The notes under the pieces: model-generated
Database searches by the model: none
What the model saw: only the letters and a program-made list of their open reading frames with translations
What the model was told of the DNA's origin: nothing
Translations under genes and position numbers: made by a program
From: Chinchilla lanigera
Taxonomy: Eukaryota > Chordata > Mammalia > Rodentia > Chinchillidae
Length of the DNA stretch: 64,000 nt
NCBI RefSeq assembly: GCF_000276665.1
Contig: NW_004955475.1
Coordinates: 6,945,385-7,009,384, forward strand
Reading direction: 5' to 3'
Shown: positions 1 through 12,316 of the stretch, one piece after another
How the letters are laid out: each line of letters opens with the position of its first letter
Position numbering within the stretch: the stretch's first letter is position 1

Positions 1-20
1 AAAAAAAAAAACAAACAAAC

Positions 21-76
<56 letters not shown>
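1..76. repeat. A-rich tract followed by (CT)n microsatellite
   Basis: An A-rich run at 1-25 is followed by an uninterrupted CT dinucleotide run at about 27-76. The CT run leads straight into a CpG-rich unit whose second copy is also preceded by a short CT run (about 347-353), so the microsatellite probably expanded from a CT tract belonging to that unit. Confidence 0.95.
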
Positions 77-79
<3 letters not shown>

Positions 80-384
80 CGCAGGTCAAGCGGGGCTGAG
101 AGTCTGTTCACCCCGCCCACAGCCAGAGAAGTTCCTGCGGCTTCTGAGTGAAAACTGCCTCTCTGCCGCTGGAGCAGGGAAGCCAGGACTCCGTCTATAA
201 TGGCGACAGGGTCCTGGTGCACGTGCTCTGCCCTCAGGCATTAACTGGGAAATACCTGGCTCTCTCCGTGCCTTTCAGCTGGGAACCGTGGTGGTATGGG
301 CAAGCGCAGACTCGAGCCCTGGAGTCCAGCCACTCCTGGAACACTGTCTCTCTCAGCGCAGGTTGTGCGGGGCTGAGAGTCCTA
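77..384. repeat. CpG-rich unit flanked by ~27-bp direct repeats, period ~280 bp
   Basis: This stretch is far richer in G+C and CpG than its surroundings. A motif beginning GCGCAGGT and ending GGGGCTGAGAGTC occurs at about 79-105 and again at about 357-383, so it looks like one unit plus the start of a second in a tandem array. The right edge joins antisense old L1 abruptly. It resembles the monomers of an L1 5' UTR or part of an LTR, but I cannot name the family. A 113-codon open frame runs through it and into the L1; it has no recognisable domain. Confidence 0.5.
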
Positions 385-1055
385 AATTTTGCTTTTATTA
401 CCTGTACTGAGGGTCATATCCAAAAGTATCTTTGCCAAGAAGCAAAAGCAATCTTTGTCCCTAAGTATTTTGTCTATGCTACCTTGTAGTCATTTTACAA
501 TTTCAGTTGTTACATTTCAGTATTTTATTAATTTTGAGATGTTTTTATATATGGTGAAAGGAGACTAAGTTTTTTCCTATATTCATTTACCCAACAGCAT
601 TTATTGAGAAGACTTTCTTATTCTAATGTGCATTCTTCATGCTTTTGTCAAAAAAATCAGTTGACTAGATATGTGGATTAATTTTATAGGACCTCTCACA
701 TGTTTCACTGGCTGCTCTTCTGTTTTATGCAAGTGTCATGCTGTTTTGTTTACCATGAATTTGTAGTATGTTTTAAGGTCAAGTAGCTTATTGTCTCTAG
801 CTTTCTTGTTTTTGCTGAGGATTATTTTGGCCATTTGTGCCCTTTTGTATTTACATGACTTTTAGGACATTTTTCTATTTCCTTGAAGAATATCATCCAT
901 ATTTTCATGGGAATTGAATTGAATCTCTAGATGTTCAGGCAATATGGTCATTTTTAACATTAATACTTCCAACCATGAATATGAGCTATCTTCCATTTTT
1001 AAATGACTTGTTCAGTTTCTTTCATTAGTTTGTTTTATCAGTGTTTTTAGTCCAA
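385..1055 (-). mobile_element. Old L1 (L1M-type) ORF2 3' region, antisense
   Basis: Read on the minus strand this matches the mammalian L1 ORF2 segment between the reverse transcriptase and the C-terminus, in the expected order along about 670 bp. It is heavily diverged, with stops in all frames. It probably belongs to the same old L1 as 3030-4640, which lies in the same orientation. Confidence 0.8.
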
Positions 1056-1240
1056 ATGGTCATGCAATTCTTATTCCCAAATAAAACCTCTTGAACCAGG
1101 TCCTTACCAGTTGCATTTCTATTAACATTCTGATTTTCTGAACTCTGATCAGAATCTCCCATCAAACTCAATTCACAGGATTCTAAAGCTGCTTCTCCAG
1201 CTAGCATCTCTAAATGTTTCCAAATTCAACCTATAATACA
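1056..1240. other. Unassigned segment between two L1 pieces
   Basis: This sequence is not recognisably L1. Its wording loosely recalls antisense internal sequence of ERVL-MaLR elements, but the match is too weak to call. No coding signal is seen. Confidence 0.3.
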
Positions 1241-2965
1241 GTTCCAAAGGTGTCTTTTTATTTTAAAGGTTATAAAATTAAAAAAGAACAATAGCAAAAT
1301 ATCAACAACATAGACAAAAACAAAGCAAATAAAAAAAAATGAAAATGATACAGAGTTTCAGAACAAAATGATAGGAATTACCAGTCACTGTTATATTACA
1401 GACTATTATCTTCAATGAGATTACTCAGATTACCACATATAAGAAAGTAAGATTCATTGAACCATTAAAGAGAATAAAAAATAAAAACAAAAAAAAACTT
1501 TGGAAATGATACAGAGTTTAACTAGATAAAAAGTTAGGAATTCATCAGTGGCTGTTATATTGAATAATGTTGTCTTCAAATTAGTTATTCAGACTACCAG
1601 ATATAAGCATGTAAAATAGGTCAAGAAAAATGAGCATTAACTGTTCCTTTCAATAAACTATTACACATCAGCAGAGTACAGTTATCCCAGCTATCTATCT
1701 ATCTATCTATTTGCTTCCTTCTGTCTTTCTTTTTCTCCTTGCCCTCATCCCAGTTGTTGCTTCCTTTGAGCAATTTCTTTCCCTTTTGTATCATCTATTG
1801 TAAGATTTGGGTTTTACTTACTCTTTCAGGTTCCTTCACCAGGCAGACAATACAAGGTTTGCACATGTGGGACCAGTTTGTTTCACTTATGAGTATGGTC
1901 TCTAGTTGCATTCATTTACCTACAAAAGTCTCAGGTTTATCTTTTTTGCAGCTGTGTAATACTCCATTGTAAAAAAAATCACATCATTTTTATTTGTTCC
2001 TCAGTTGATGGGCATCTGGGTTTTTTCCAAGTTTTAGCTATAACAAATTGTGCTGCTATAAACGTGGGTGTACATATGCTGCTGTTGTATGATGTTTTTA
2101 ATTCTTCTGGGAAAATACACAGAAGGGAAATAGCTGGGTTAAGTGGGACTTCTTCTCTTAGTTTTGTGAGGAGTGTCCAAATTGATTTCCACAGTGGCTT
2201 CATCAGTCTACACACCTGCCAGCAGTGGAGTAGGGTTTCTTCCTCCCGACAGCCTCTCTGGCATTTGTTATTGGTTGATTTCAAGATGATAGCCATTCTT
2301 TCTGGGGTGAGATGGAATCTCACTGTTTTAATTTTCATTTCTTAAGTGACTACTGATGTTGAACATTTTTTCATGTATTTATCTGCCACTAGTATTTCTT
2401 CATCTGAGAAGTGTGTATTCATCTCAGATGCCCATTTTTGGATTGGGTCTTTGAATTTGAGGGGGCCTCATTTTTTTAATTCTTTATATGTCCTAGATAG
2501 AAGTCCTTTGCCTTAGAGACAGTCTGCTAAAATTTTTTCCCAATTCATGCGTTTTCGTTTTACTCTGTTGGTGATTTCTTTAGAGGTGGAAAAACTTTTC
2601 AAGAAGATGAGATACTAGTTTTTGATTCTTTCAAGTATTTCCCATGATGTTTGTTTTTTGTTCATGAACTCTCTGCTTACTCCTATGTCTTCGAGATTTT
2701 TTACCTTTTTTCTCCTTTCTCTTCCAGTAGATTTAGTATTTCTGTTTTAATATTTAGATATTTGATCCATTTTGACTTTAGTTTAGTGCATGGTGAAAGA
2801 CATTGGTCTAGTGTTAGTCTTCGGTGTGTGGAAAGCCAGTTTTTCCAGCACCATTTATTTATTGAAGAAGCTATCTTTTTTATAATAAACACGTTTGGTT
2901 CCTTTGTCAAAGATAATGTGGCTGAATGAGTTTGTAGTTGTGTCTGCTACATAAGCTTTCTTAAC
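1241..2965 (-). mobile_element. Rodent L1 3' end (3' UTR plus ORF2 C-terminus), antisense, 5' truncated
   Basis: The minus strand carries the L1 3' UTR (about 1241-1850) and the ORF2 C-terminal region (about 1850-2965). The frame at 1979-2338 encodes a recognisable C-terminal part including PLNPAISLLCIFPEELKTSY and FIAAQFVIAKTWK. Frameshifts break it upstream. The 3' UTR contains two similar blocks (about 1350-1475 and 1500-1640), absent as a pair from the other L1 copies in the window. A TATC microsatellite lies at 1691-1711. Confidence 0.85.
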
Positions 2966-3029
2966 TTTTTTCATTTTTTCCTTTGAGTTAATTCAAAAGA
3001 TGTGTTAAAATTCATAAACCTTTTCTTCT

Positions 3030-4640
3030 CCTTATATAGTTTGCTTTTGTGACTTTTCACTTTATTGTTTACTTTGTTATTTAAATTATTTACCTGCAAA
3101 ATTTCTGATTGATTCTTTGTAATGATTACCTCTGTTGAATTTCTCATTCATGTCATGGGTTGTGGTCCTGATTTCACTGAATTATTTCTCTGTGTTCTCT
3201 TTTATTTTACTAAGTTTCCTTGAGATCATTATTTTGAATTGCTTTTCAATCATTTGGTAAGTTTACTGCTCTTTGGAGGCTGGTAATATGGAATTGTTGC
3301 ATTTCCTTTGGAAAGTCATGTTTCCATGCTTTTTCGTACTTCTTATGCTCCTATACTGACAGCTGTGCATCTAGTGCAATAGTAGCCTTTTTAAAATTTA
3401 GAGTTGTTTATCTCTTCACAGGAAAAATTACTTTTCTTATGGATGATGGTTATGGTAAAGTTTAGGTATAACGTGTTAATTTTATCTCTATCTGGACAAA
3501 ATACTGTGATTTTCTGTGGAAAGATTTTGCCATAATTCTTTTCAACAGTATCTGTGATTATACAAATGGCATAGGCTGTGAGTGTTTGTGACCACAGTGA
3601 TCTTCATAGTTTATCTAGAGATACAACTGCCATCTCTCTGGCAGTCAGGTGGGATAAAGATGCCTGCAGTTATGTTTTAGGGTCTCCAGTGACTACCACT
3701 TCCCTCTAACTGACTGTTGAGTTGGACTCCAACTCATGCTGGCACTCTAGGCCAGTCAACTCTTCATCAGGCTCACTAAAGTTGCAAGGCCACCATTTTC
3801 ATGGCTGTGAGTTGGGCTCTGAAAAGCAGTGACTGTGAGCCAATTGATTGTGCAATGGTCTTACCAGGAGTAAATATGGTAGGGCTGTCACCTGGCTACG
3901 TGTCAAGCCAGGAATAGGCATACATGGGTGGGTGAGGAAACCACTGTTTTATTAGATTCCCTTATACTGACAAGTCGGCCTGTTTCCTGTAGTATGGGGT
4001 AGCCATGTGGGTTTGGAAGCTCTACCTCAGGTATTTTTCTGGGCCTAGGCTACGAGAAGGCAGAATAATTTTATTGTAGCCTCCCTTTGAGTTACTCCCA
4101 GCATGGAGATACTCTGTGACTAATGCTACGCAGGGTGGCACAGGCTTTAATAATGGGTCTATTTTTAATGTGGCAATCATTCATAGTAGCTTATGTCATG
4201 TAGGCTGGAGAGCATAAGATATAGTTTCTTACTTCATGGCAATATAACGATGTGAAGTTCAATTAATTACCCAAAGTATGTTCAGGTTCTTAAAGGGCTG
4301 TAGGAGACTCTTATTCGGTCATATTCAGTGGCAGTAGAGACCACTGAGGGTCTCTACCTCACCTTTCCCCTGCAAGAAGAAATGTACCTTGGCTCCACGC
4401 TAATCCAGGAAAGAAAGAGAATGTGAGAGAGGAAAGGTGACTCAATCTACTCTCTTTGGGATATATTGGGTTTTCACATTCTAAAGGAGTCTTGTAACCT
4501 CCATAATTCTCTCCAGTATACTTCCTCAGTACCTTCAAACAGGATATAGTTATTCCATCTTTTAGATTTTTGTCTTCTCTAGGAGTGACCAGAATATAAT
4601 AGTTCATCCTTGTTGCTAATCTGCAGGTAGATAGTGCAGG
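3030..4640 (-). mobile_element. Old L1 ORF1 5' part and 5' UTR, antisense
   Basis: The minus strand resembles the ORF1 upstream half and the long 5' UTR of old mammalian L1M elements, for example the region around 3180-3400 and the wording at 3600-4330. About 4 kb of ORF2 and ORF1 that should lie between this block and 385-1055 is missing or replaced, so a deletion is inferred. All frames are broken. Confidence 0.6.
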
Positions 4641-4774
4641 GTGGGATGTTAAATCTTCAGTGCCTTGTGCATGGTTTATATTCCCAGGGTAAATACATAA
4701 TCAAATGGTCTCTCCAATTCTACCAACTTTGCTTTATTTCGCCCAGTGAACAAGCAGAAACTACTTGGAAAAGT
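4641..4774. other. Unassigned gap between L1 blocks
   Basis: No repeat family or coding signal is recognised here. Confidence 0.4.
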
Positions 4775-5480
4775 AATAATTTTACTCCTCAAATTACTCT
4801 ATAGATTCAATTTAATCCCTATCAACATCTGAACAAATCATTCTACAGAAAAAAGGCAAGTTGATCTTAATATTTATGAGTAATTTGACTACTTCAAGTC
4901 AAAACAATCTTGAAAAGAAGTAGAAAATTTGAGAGGATTCACACACACCAACTTGTAGCCTTATTCCAAGTCTACAGTAATTATAAAAGTTTAATATTGT
5001 CAGTGAATAGATGTATAGATCAATGGAATCGAGTTTTAAGCCCATAAATAAACTCATACATCTATGGTCAATATCATGGTAACAAGTGTTCCAAAACCAT
5101 TCAATAGGCTAGGAGCAGTCTCTTTAAAAATTGGTAGTAGACACATTCAAAAATGATAATGAATCTTTACCATATGCCATGTAAAAGAATTAACTCAAAG
5201 TGAAAAATCTTAAATATATAACTAAAATTATAATACTCATAAAATTAAATAACTACAGAAAAAATTGTATTGAACCATTATATGACAGCTTGTAAAATAA
5301 TTAGCTAATAGTAGATCAAAGATCTAAACATAAGAGATAATGCCATGAAATTACTTTGAGGAAAAACATATGTATGCTGTTATGATCGTCGAATTGGCAG
5401 TTTTTCTGTGGACATGATAAAAATGAACAAGCAACAAAAGAACAAACAGGAAAATTAGATTTCATCAAAATTAAAATCTT
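4775..5480 (+). mobile_element. Old L1 (L1M-type) ORF2 segment, sense; host of a later full-length L1
   Basis: This plus-strand sequence follows the L1 ORF2 region downstream of the reverse transcriptase domain and is highly diverged. It stops at 5480 in the 15-base target duplication CAAAATTAAAATCTT and resumes in register at 12654, so the intervening DNA is a later insertion. Confidence 0.85.
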
Positions 5481-5904
5481 TTTTAATTTTAAAGAGATAA
5501 AACATAAAACCAAAACAATGGAACAGGTTAGTAGGACAGTTATAATAGTTGATACATTAGTTGTTACAAGAGTTGATACATTTCAAATTTCAAAACAGGT
5601 TAGTAGGAAAGTTACAATAGTTAATACATTGCATATTATTGTCTTCATATTAGGTAATCAGGGTACAATATATAGGCATGATATCTTGTCTAAACACTAT
5701 TAGCCAAAAGCATTCTTTTCAAGGAATTAAGAGAAGTTAGCTGTAAAACTATCATAACTATCTGTGTATACATATTTTTTTCTTTTTTCCTTTCTTCCTT
5801 TCCCCTTTCCTCCATCACAGTTTGTATTTTCTTTTGAACAGTTTTTTTTCCAGTTCATATTTTGCATTCTGAATACTATTTTCTCATTCAATTTCTCACA
5901 CTAG

Positions 5905-8900
5905 TGAGACAATATGATGTTTACACACATGGGTCTGATTTATTTCACTTATGAGTTTTGTCTCTAGTTGTACCCATTTGCCTATAACAGGCTCCACTCT
6001 TTCTTATGGCTGAGTAGTACTCAATTCTATTTAAAAATGTCACATTTTTTATCCATTCCTCTGTTGATGAGTATTTTGGTGGTTTCCAACATTTAGCTAT
6101 TACAAATTGTGCTCCTATAAATATAGGCGCACATATATCTCTGTGGTATGATGTCTTTAATTCTTCTGGGAACATACCCAGAAGGGGTATAGCTCGTTTA
6201 AATTGGACTTCAAATCCCACTTTTTAAAGAATCTCCACACCGATATACACAGTCATTGAACCAGTACACATTCCCACCAGCAGTGGAGAACTATTCCTTT
6301 TTCCCTATAGCACCTCCAACATTTGTTATTAGTTGATATTTTGATGAGTGCCATTCTTGCTGGGCTGAGATGAAATCTCAGTGTTGTTTTAATTTGCATC
6401 TCTCAAAGGACCAATTATGTTGGGCAATTTTCATGTTTTTATTTGCTATTTGTATTTCTTAATCTGAGAAGTGTATATGCATCTCAGATGCCCAATATTG
6501 GACTGGGGGTCTGTTTTTTTAATACTTTATATGATTTAGACGTAAGCCCTTTTTCTGTGGGACAGCTGACTGTAATTTTTTTTCCCATTCTGTGTGTTCC
6601 GTTTTCACTCTGTTGGGAAATTATTTTACTGTGCAAAAGCTTTTTAATAAACTGTGATCCCATTTGTTGATTCTTTGTATTATTTCCCTTGCAGTCTGTG
6701 TTCTGTTCTTGAAGTCTCTGCCTACACCTATGTCTTTGAGATTTCTGCCTATTTTGTTTTCCAGGAAATTTAGTATTTCTATGTTAATATTGAGATCTTT
6801 GATTCATTTTGACTTTAGTTTAGTCCATGGTGATAGAAATGGTTCTAGATTTAGACTCTGGCATGTGCAAAGTCAGTTTTTCCAGCACCATTTACTAAAG
6901 ACACTATATTTCTTCCAGTGAACAGGCTTGGCTCCTTTGTCAAAGATAAGGTGGCTGAGTGTGTTTTAAGATGCTTCTGCATCTTGTATTCTGTTCCACT
7001 GACCTGCAGGTCTGTTTTTTGCCAATATCATGTGTTATTTTTTAATCACAGGAGCTTTGTAGTATAATTTCACGTAGGGCATTGTGATGCCCCCTGACTT
7101 GCCTTTATTGCCCAGAATTGTTTTTGCTATTCTACATCTATTCTGTTCCCAAATGAATTTTAGGAATATTTTCTCTAGATCTGCAAGGTATGTTCTCTAG
7201 ATCTGCAAGGTAATGGTGTTTTGATTGAGATTGCATTAAATCTGTAAGCAGTTTGGGGAGTATGAAAATTTTCGCTATATTGGTTCTTCCTATCTAAGAG
7301 AAAGGAATATCTTTCTATTGTCTGATATCCTCTTCAATCTCTATTTTTTTTAGAATACTGTAATTTTCATTGCATAGATCTTCTACATTCTTTGTTAGAT
7401 TGATGCCTAAGTACTTCATTTTTGGAGTGTTATCATGAAAGGTGTGCCTAATTTCTCTCACTGTGTGTTTGTTGCTTGTGCACAGGAATGCTACTGATTT
7501 GTGATTGTTGACTTTCTCTTCTGCCAGACTACTGAATTTGGATATTAAATCTACAACTTTTTGTGCAGTTTTGGGTGTCTTCTTTTTAGAGTACCATGTC
7601 ACCTGCAAATAATTATAATTAAACTTCTTCCTTTCTTATCCTAATTCCTTTTTTTTTTCTACCTGTCTAATTTCTCTGGGTAATGTTTCCAGAACTATAT
7701 TGAATAAGAGTGATGATAGTGGACATTCTTGTTTTTTCCTGATTTAAGAGTGAAACTTATCATTTTCTGACTATTTAATGCTATATTAACTCTTGGTTTG
7801 TCATAGATGGTCTTTATAAGATTGAGGTCAAGACCATCTATTCCAATTTTCTGTAGAGTTTTTAACATGAATGGGTTGTGGACTTTCTCAAATGCTTTTT
7901 CTGCATCTATTGAGATGATCTTGTGATTTTTGTCTTTGGTTCTGTAAATATGGTGTATTACATTTATTGATGTGCATATGTTGAACTATCCTTGCATCCT
8001 TGTTATGAATCCTCCTTGGTCATAATGTATATTGTTCTTGATGATTTGTTGCATTCTGTTTACCAATATCTTATCAAGGAATTTTGCATCAATGTTCATT
8101 AGGGAAATTGACTTGCAGTTTCCTTTCTTGGTTGGATTCTTCTCTAGTTTGGGAATCAGGGTAATACGTGCTTCCAGGAATGATTTTGGAAGTATTGCTT
8201 CCCTTTCAATTTCTTTAATGAGTTTCAGCATTAGTGGCATTAGTTCTTCTCTAAATTTCTTGTAGAATTCTGCAGTGAATACATCAGAGCCTGGGCTTTT
8301 CTTTGTTGGTAAATTTTTAATTAAATTTTCCATTTCATCAGCTGATATTGATTTATTTAGGATTTTTAAATATTCTTCATTTAGATTTGGAAATTGGATT
8401 TTGTCTAGGAATCTGTCCATTTCTTCTGTATTTTCCATCTTATTAGAATATATTTTCACAGAGTAGGTATTGATAATCACCAGGATTTCTGTGGGATCTG
8501 TTGTGATTTCCCCCTTTTCAATCCTAATTTCTTGGATTTGTGTTCTTTCTTTCCTCTTTTTAATGAGGTTGGCTAATGGTTTAACAATTTTATTTATTCT
8601 TTCAAAGAACCAACTTTTTGTTTGATTGCTTCTTTGTGTTTTCTTTAGTCTCTATTGCATTAATTTCTACTCTTATCTTAATAATTTCCTCCCCTATAGG
8701 TGCTTTGGGCTTGATTTATTCTTCTTTATCTAGAAGTTTGAGGTTCTACATTACGTGGTTTATTTGAGCTCTTTCTGTTTTCCTGACAGGTGAGTTCATC
8801 ACTCTAAACTTCCCTCATAGGACAGCTTTCATTGCATTCCATAGGTTTCAGTATGTTGTACTGGCATTACTGTTCAATTGTATGTACTTCTTAATTTCAT

Positions 8901-9691
8901 CTTTAATTTCCTCTCTGACCTATTGGTGGTTCAGAAAGGTGTTGTTTAATTTCTATGTGTTAATGTAGTTTTTGTGGTTTCCTTTGTCATTAATTTACAG
9001 TTTCATTGCACTAAGGTTAGAAAGTATGGATGGGGTGATTTCAGCTCCTCTACATTTACTTAAACATGTTTTGTCAATTAATATATGATCTATTTTAGAG
9101 AGTGTCCAGTGGGCAGCTGAGAAGAATGTGTACTCTAACGTTTTTGGGTGGAACACTCTGTAGACATCTACCAAGTCCATTTGTTCACAGGCTTGGTTTA
9201 ACTCTAATATATCTTTTTTGATTTTTTTGTCCAGTTGATCTATATGTGATAGTGGGATATCAAGGTCCCCAACTACATTTGTGTTAGTGTTTATTTGGTT
9301 TTTATATCAGCTAATATTTATTTTATGTAGTTGAGTGAACCTGTGTTTGGTTCATAAAAATTTATGATTGTTACCTCGTCTTGGAGTTTTCCTTTGATGA
9401 ATATGTACTGACCATCATCGTCTCTTTTGATTATTTTTAGGTTGAAGTTCACATTGTCTGAAAATACAATAGCTAAACTTGTTCTTTCTTGTTTCTTGTG
9501 ACCTTAAGAATTGTTTTCCAACCTTTGATTTTTTGTTTATGAATTTCTTTGAGGATTAAATATGTTTCTTGAGTGCAGCATATTGTTGGATCTTGCTTCT
9601 TGATCCATTCTGCCAGTCTGTTTCGTTTGATTGCAGAGCTGCCATTTACATTGATGTTTATAACTGATATGTATAGGCTTTTCTTTCTCAT
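5905..9691 (-). pseudogene. L1 ORF2 (endonuclease-reverse transcriptase), broken
   Basis: L1 ORF2 normally encodes the nicking endonuclease and reverse transcriptase that copy L1 RNA into the genome. In minus-strand order, fragments show the endonuclease N-terminus (9473-9691, start MRKKSLYISVININVNG), the endonuclease end (8995-9180, ending SNLSAMKL), the start of the reverse transcriptase (7986-8480, with the SISLMNIDAKFLDKIL motif), a later part (7315-7608, [10 protein letters not shown]), and the C-terminus (5945-6220). The span of about 3.8 kb fits the family length. Many frameshifts separate the pieces, so no functional protein is expected. Confidence 0.9.
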
Positions 9692-9739
9692 AATATTTCC
9701 TTGTTATTTGTCCCTTGTCTTTCTTCTCTGTTTAATTGC

Positions 9740-11330
9740 TTGTCCTGCATAGCACCTTCTTTCTATTGCTGTTCTTCCATTTCTGGTCCTCATCATCTGT
9801 TTCTAATATGTTTTTTCAGAGCATACTCCAGAGTTAGTTTAGTGCTCATAAATTTCTTCAGTTTTTTTCTGTCATGGAAGTATCTTATTTCTCTAACAAT
9901 CTTGAAAGATAGTTTTGTGGGATACAACAATCTAGGTTGAAGATTGTTTTCCTTTAGGGCTTGAAATACTTCACACCTTCTTTTATTTTTTTATTTTTTT
10001 ATTTTAAAAATAAAAGAAGGAAAACATTAACAAACAGACAACCATTTACAAAATAGCAAGAGAACAATACAAACAATACAGAGTTACTAACAAAGTGGTA
10101 GGAAATTAACACTGCTTGTTGTATTACATATTGATATCTTCAAAGTGGTTTCTCATGAAAACAAATAGAGACATGCAATATTGATCAGTCAAGGATTCAT
10201 TAACTGTTTCTTTCAGCAAAGAAATAGAACACAGCAGTTCAACTATGTTAACTATCCTGTAAATACATTCACACACAATTTTTCCTTCTTTCCCTTCTCT
10301 TTTCCCACATCCCAGTTGCCCTTTACCCTTGAACATCTTCCTTTCATTTCACAATGTCTATCATACCTCCTAGTTTTTATTCACTTTTTCGGGTTGCACA
10401 CTAGAGAGACAATGCAGTGCTTGCACATGCAGGTCTGATTTATTTCATTTATGAGTATGGTCTCTAGTTGTAACCATTTACTTATAAAAGCCTCGTGTTT
10501 ATCTTTCTTTATAGCTGAGTAATATTCCATTATATAAAACAACACAATTTTTTTATCCAATCCTCAGTGGATGAACATTTGTACACCCTCCTTTATTTGA
10601 GGGTTTATGTTGAGAAGTCAGCTGTGATTCTGATGGGCTTTCCCTTGTAGGTGATTGGTTTCTTTTTTCTGACAACTTTTAGTATTCTGTTCTTGTGTTG
10701 AATTTCTGGTATCTTGACTATTGTATGTCTTGATGTTGATTTATTTTGGTTGTGTCTATTTGGAGTTCTATATGCCTCACTTATTGTGTGTGAAATTCTT
10801 TATCCATGTTTTAAAAGCTTTCAGCCTGTATTTCTGTGAAAAGGTTTTTAATGGTATTTGTGCCACCCCTAGATTTCTTAATTATTTTAGTCTGTCTTAC
10901 GTTGTTCTTTTTTGTTTCATCCTGTAGCTGTTGGCTTGTATTTTCATGTTCTCTTTCAATTTTTAAGATATCTTTCCTTTCCTGGTCAATGGTTGTGTTC
11001 CTGTCTTCTAGATATGATATCCTATCCTCACCTTCATTCAATCTGCTGAGTATACTTTCTCAGAAGTCTCCTGCACTTCTGTATGGACCTGTTTCATCAA
11101 GTCTATTTTTTGTATATGTTTAGCATTCATGGTTTCCATTATTTTTCTGAACACCTCTATTTTTTTATCTATGTCTGCTTTAATGCCTTTCAATTTGATA
11201 ATCATTTGTTTTTAATCTTAGAGATTATTTTTTCCATGGAATCTTCCTTTTTTTTACTTCTGTTGCTATCATTTCAGAGAGTTCTATTCGTTGGCTTCTG
11301 ATTTCCTCTATCTTTTTGTGTTCTGGACTT
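9740..11330 (-). pseudogene. L1 ORF1 (RNA-binding coiled-coil protein), broken and interrupted
   Basis: L1 ORF1 protein is a trimeric RNA-binding chaperone needed for retrotransposition. The minus-strand frame at 10811-11041 begins with the conserved junction between coiled coil and RNA-recognition domain (EDRISYLEDRN). The C-terminal half lies toward 9740. A nested L1 (9986-10582) splits the gene. The start codon region near 11300 is not clear because of frame damage. Confidence 0.75.
9986..10582 (-). mobile_element. Nested 5'-truncated L1 3' end, antisense
   Basis: It holds only the L1 3' UTR and the last part of ORF2, starting on the minus strand next to 10582 and ending in poly-T at 9986-10000. 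It is flanked by near-identical 13-base repeats ACACCTTCTTTTA (9973-9985) and ACACCCTCCTTTA (10583-10595), taken as the target duplication. The flanking ORF1 sequence is continuous without it. Confidence 0.85.
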
Positions 11331-11834
11331 GTCCTGGGTGGGCTGGTATATTGGGACTGCATTTTGCTTTTACATCTTGTCATTTTCTATTTTATTTTGT
11401 TTTCTGTGATGATGCTTTTAAATTTATAATGTTAGATAGCCTTATCACTGATGTCAAGTCTTTCCTAGGAGGTGCCTGTCTTCAGAATGCCTGCTTTAGC
11501 CAGCACCACCACCACTTCTCTTGCTAGCACCGCAGTGCTCCTCTCAGCAATACCACCCTATTCCTTTCACTAGCAAGCTGCCTCTGGGCAATAGAGGAAG
11601 TGCAGAGTGGCAGAATACACTGCTCTCCCAGACACTGCCATCCCAGGTACAATGGAGGAAACACAGAGCTTAGACCTACCCACCACTCACCACTTGCCAG
11701 CACCACCATTCCAGGACAGCAGAGCAAACACAGAGTGTATAACTACACTCCTCTCAACTCTTCTCACTGGCACCACCATTTTGGGTACAATGATGCTAGG
11801 GCAGTGTGCAGATTTACACTCTACTCGCCAACAC

Positions 11835-12316
11835 TGTGATGACAAAGAAACTCCATTTTGCTTCTAAACACCACCTTTTTTTAATACTGGAAATTGAACT
11901 CAAGACCTCACACTTGCCAGGCCAGCACTGTGCCACTGAGTTAAATCCTCAACCCCTAAATTCCAATTTAAAACCTTTAATCCTTAGATGAATTCACTCT
12001 TGTTCCCCAAATCATATGTTAAGCAGTTTCCATTTGTAAGCAGTTTCTATATCTGATTAAATGCTATTTCTGACAAATGCTATAATGGCCCTATGACTAT
12101 GACTGTCAGCATGGGATAAACTCTGTACTTGCCTTTCTGGAAATTATCAGGTATTTTTAGAAACTGGACCAACCACTATAAAAACCACTGTTTTCCTATC
12201 CTCAGGGTCAGTATCTCTGATTCGCAATAGTTAGGGTATCATCTATGTGCTAAATAAAACCTTGCTTTTCCCAGTTACTCAGCCCCTATGAGTAATTCTG
12301 GCTTCTCACCTCAACA
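11835..12316 (+). mobile_element. Solo LTR, probably class I endogenous retrovirus, inserted in L1 5' UTR
   Basis: The segment starts TGTGATGAC and ends CTCAACA, with the 4-base repeat ACAC on both sides (11831-11834, 12317-12320). It has a TATAAAA box at 12177-12183 and an AATAAA signal at 12253-12258, in the order expected of U3-R-U5 on the plus strand. A 4-base duplication fits class I retroviruses. No internal viral genes are present. It also carries an old ID SINE (11875-11957). Confidence 0.65.
11875..11957 (-). mobile_element. Diverged ID SINE, antisense, inside the solo LTR
   Basis: On the minus strand the sequence reads as a tRNA-derived ID element starting GGGGTTGAGGATTTA, with box A and box B regions recognisable and a short A tail. 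It is clearly more diverged than the other ID copies in the window, so it inserted earlier. Confidence 0.75.

Noticed and set aside
148..489. 113-codon plus-strand frame in the CpG-rich unit
   Set aside because: It runs from the CpG-rich unit straight into antisense old L1, so it is a chance frame over a repeat junction.
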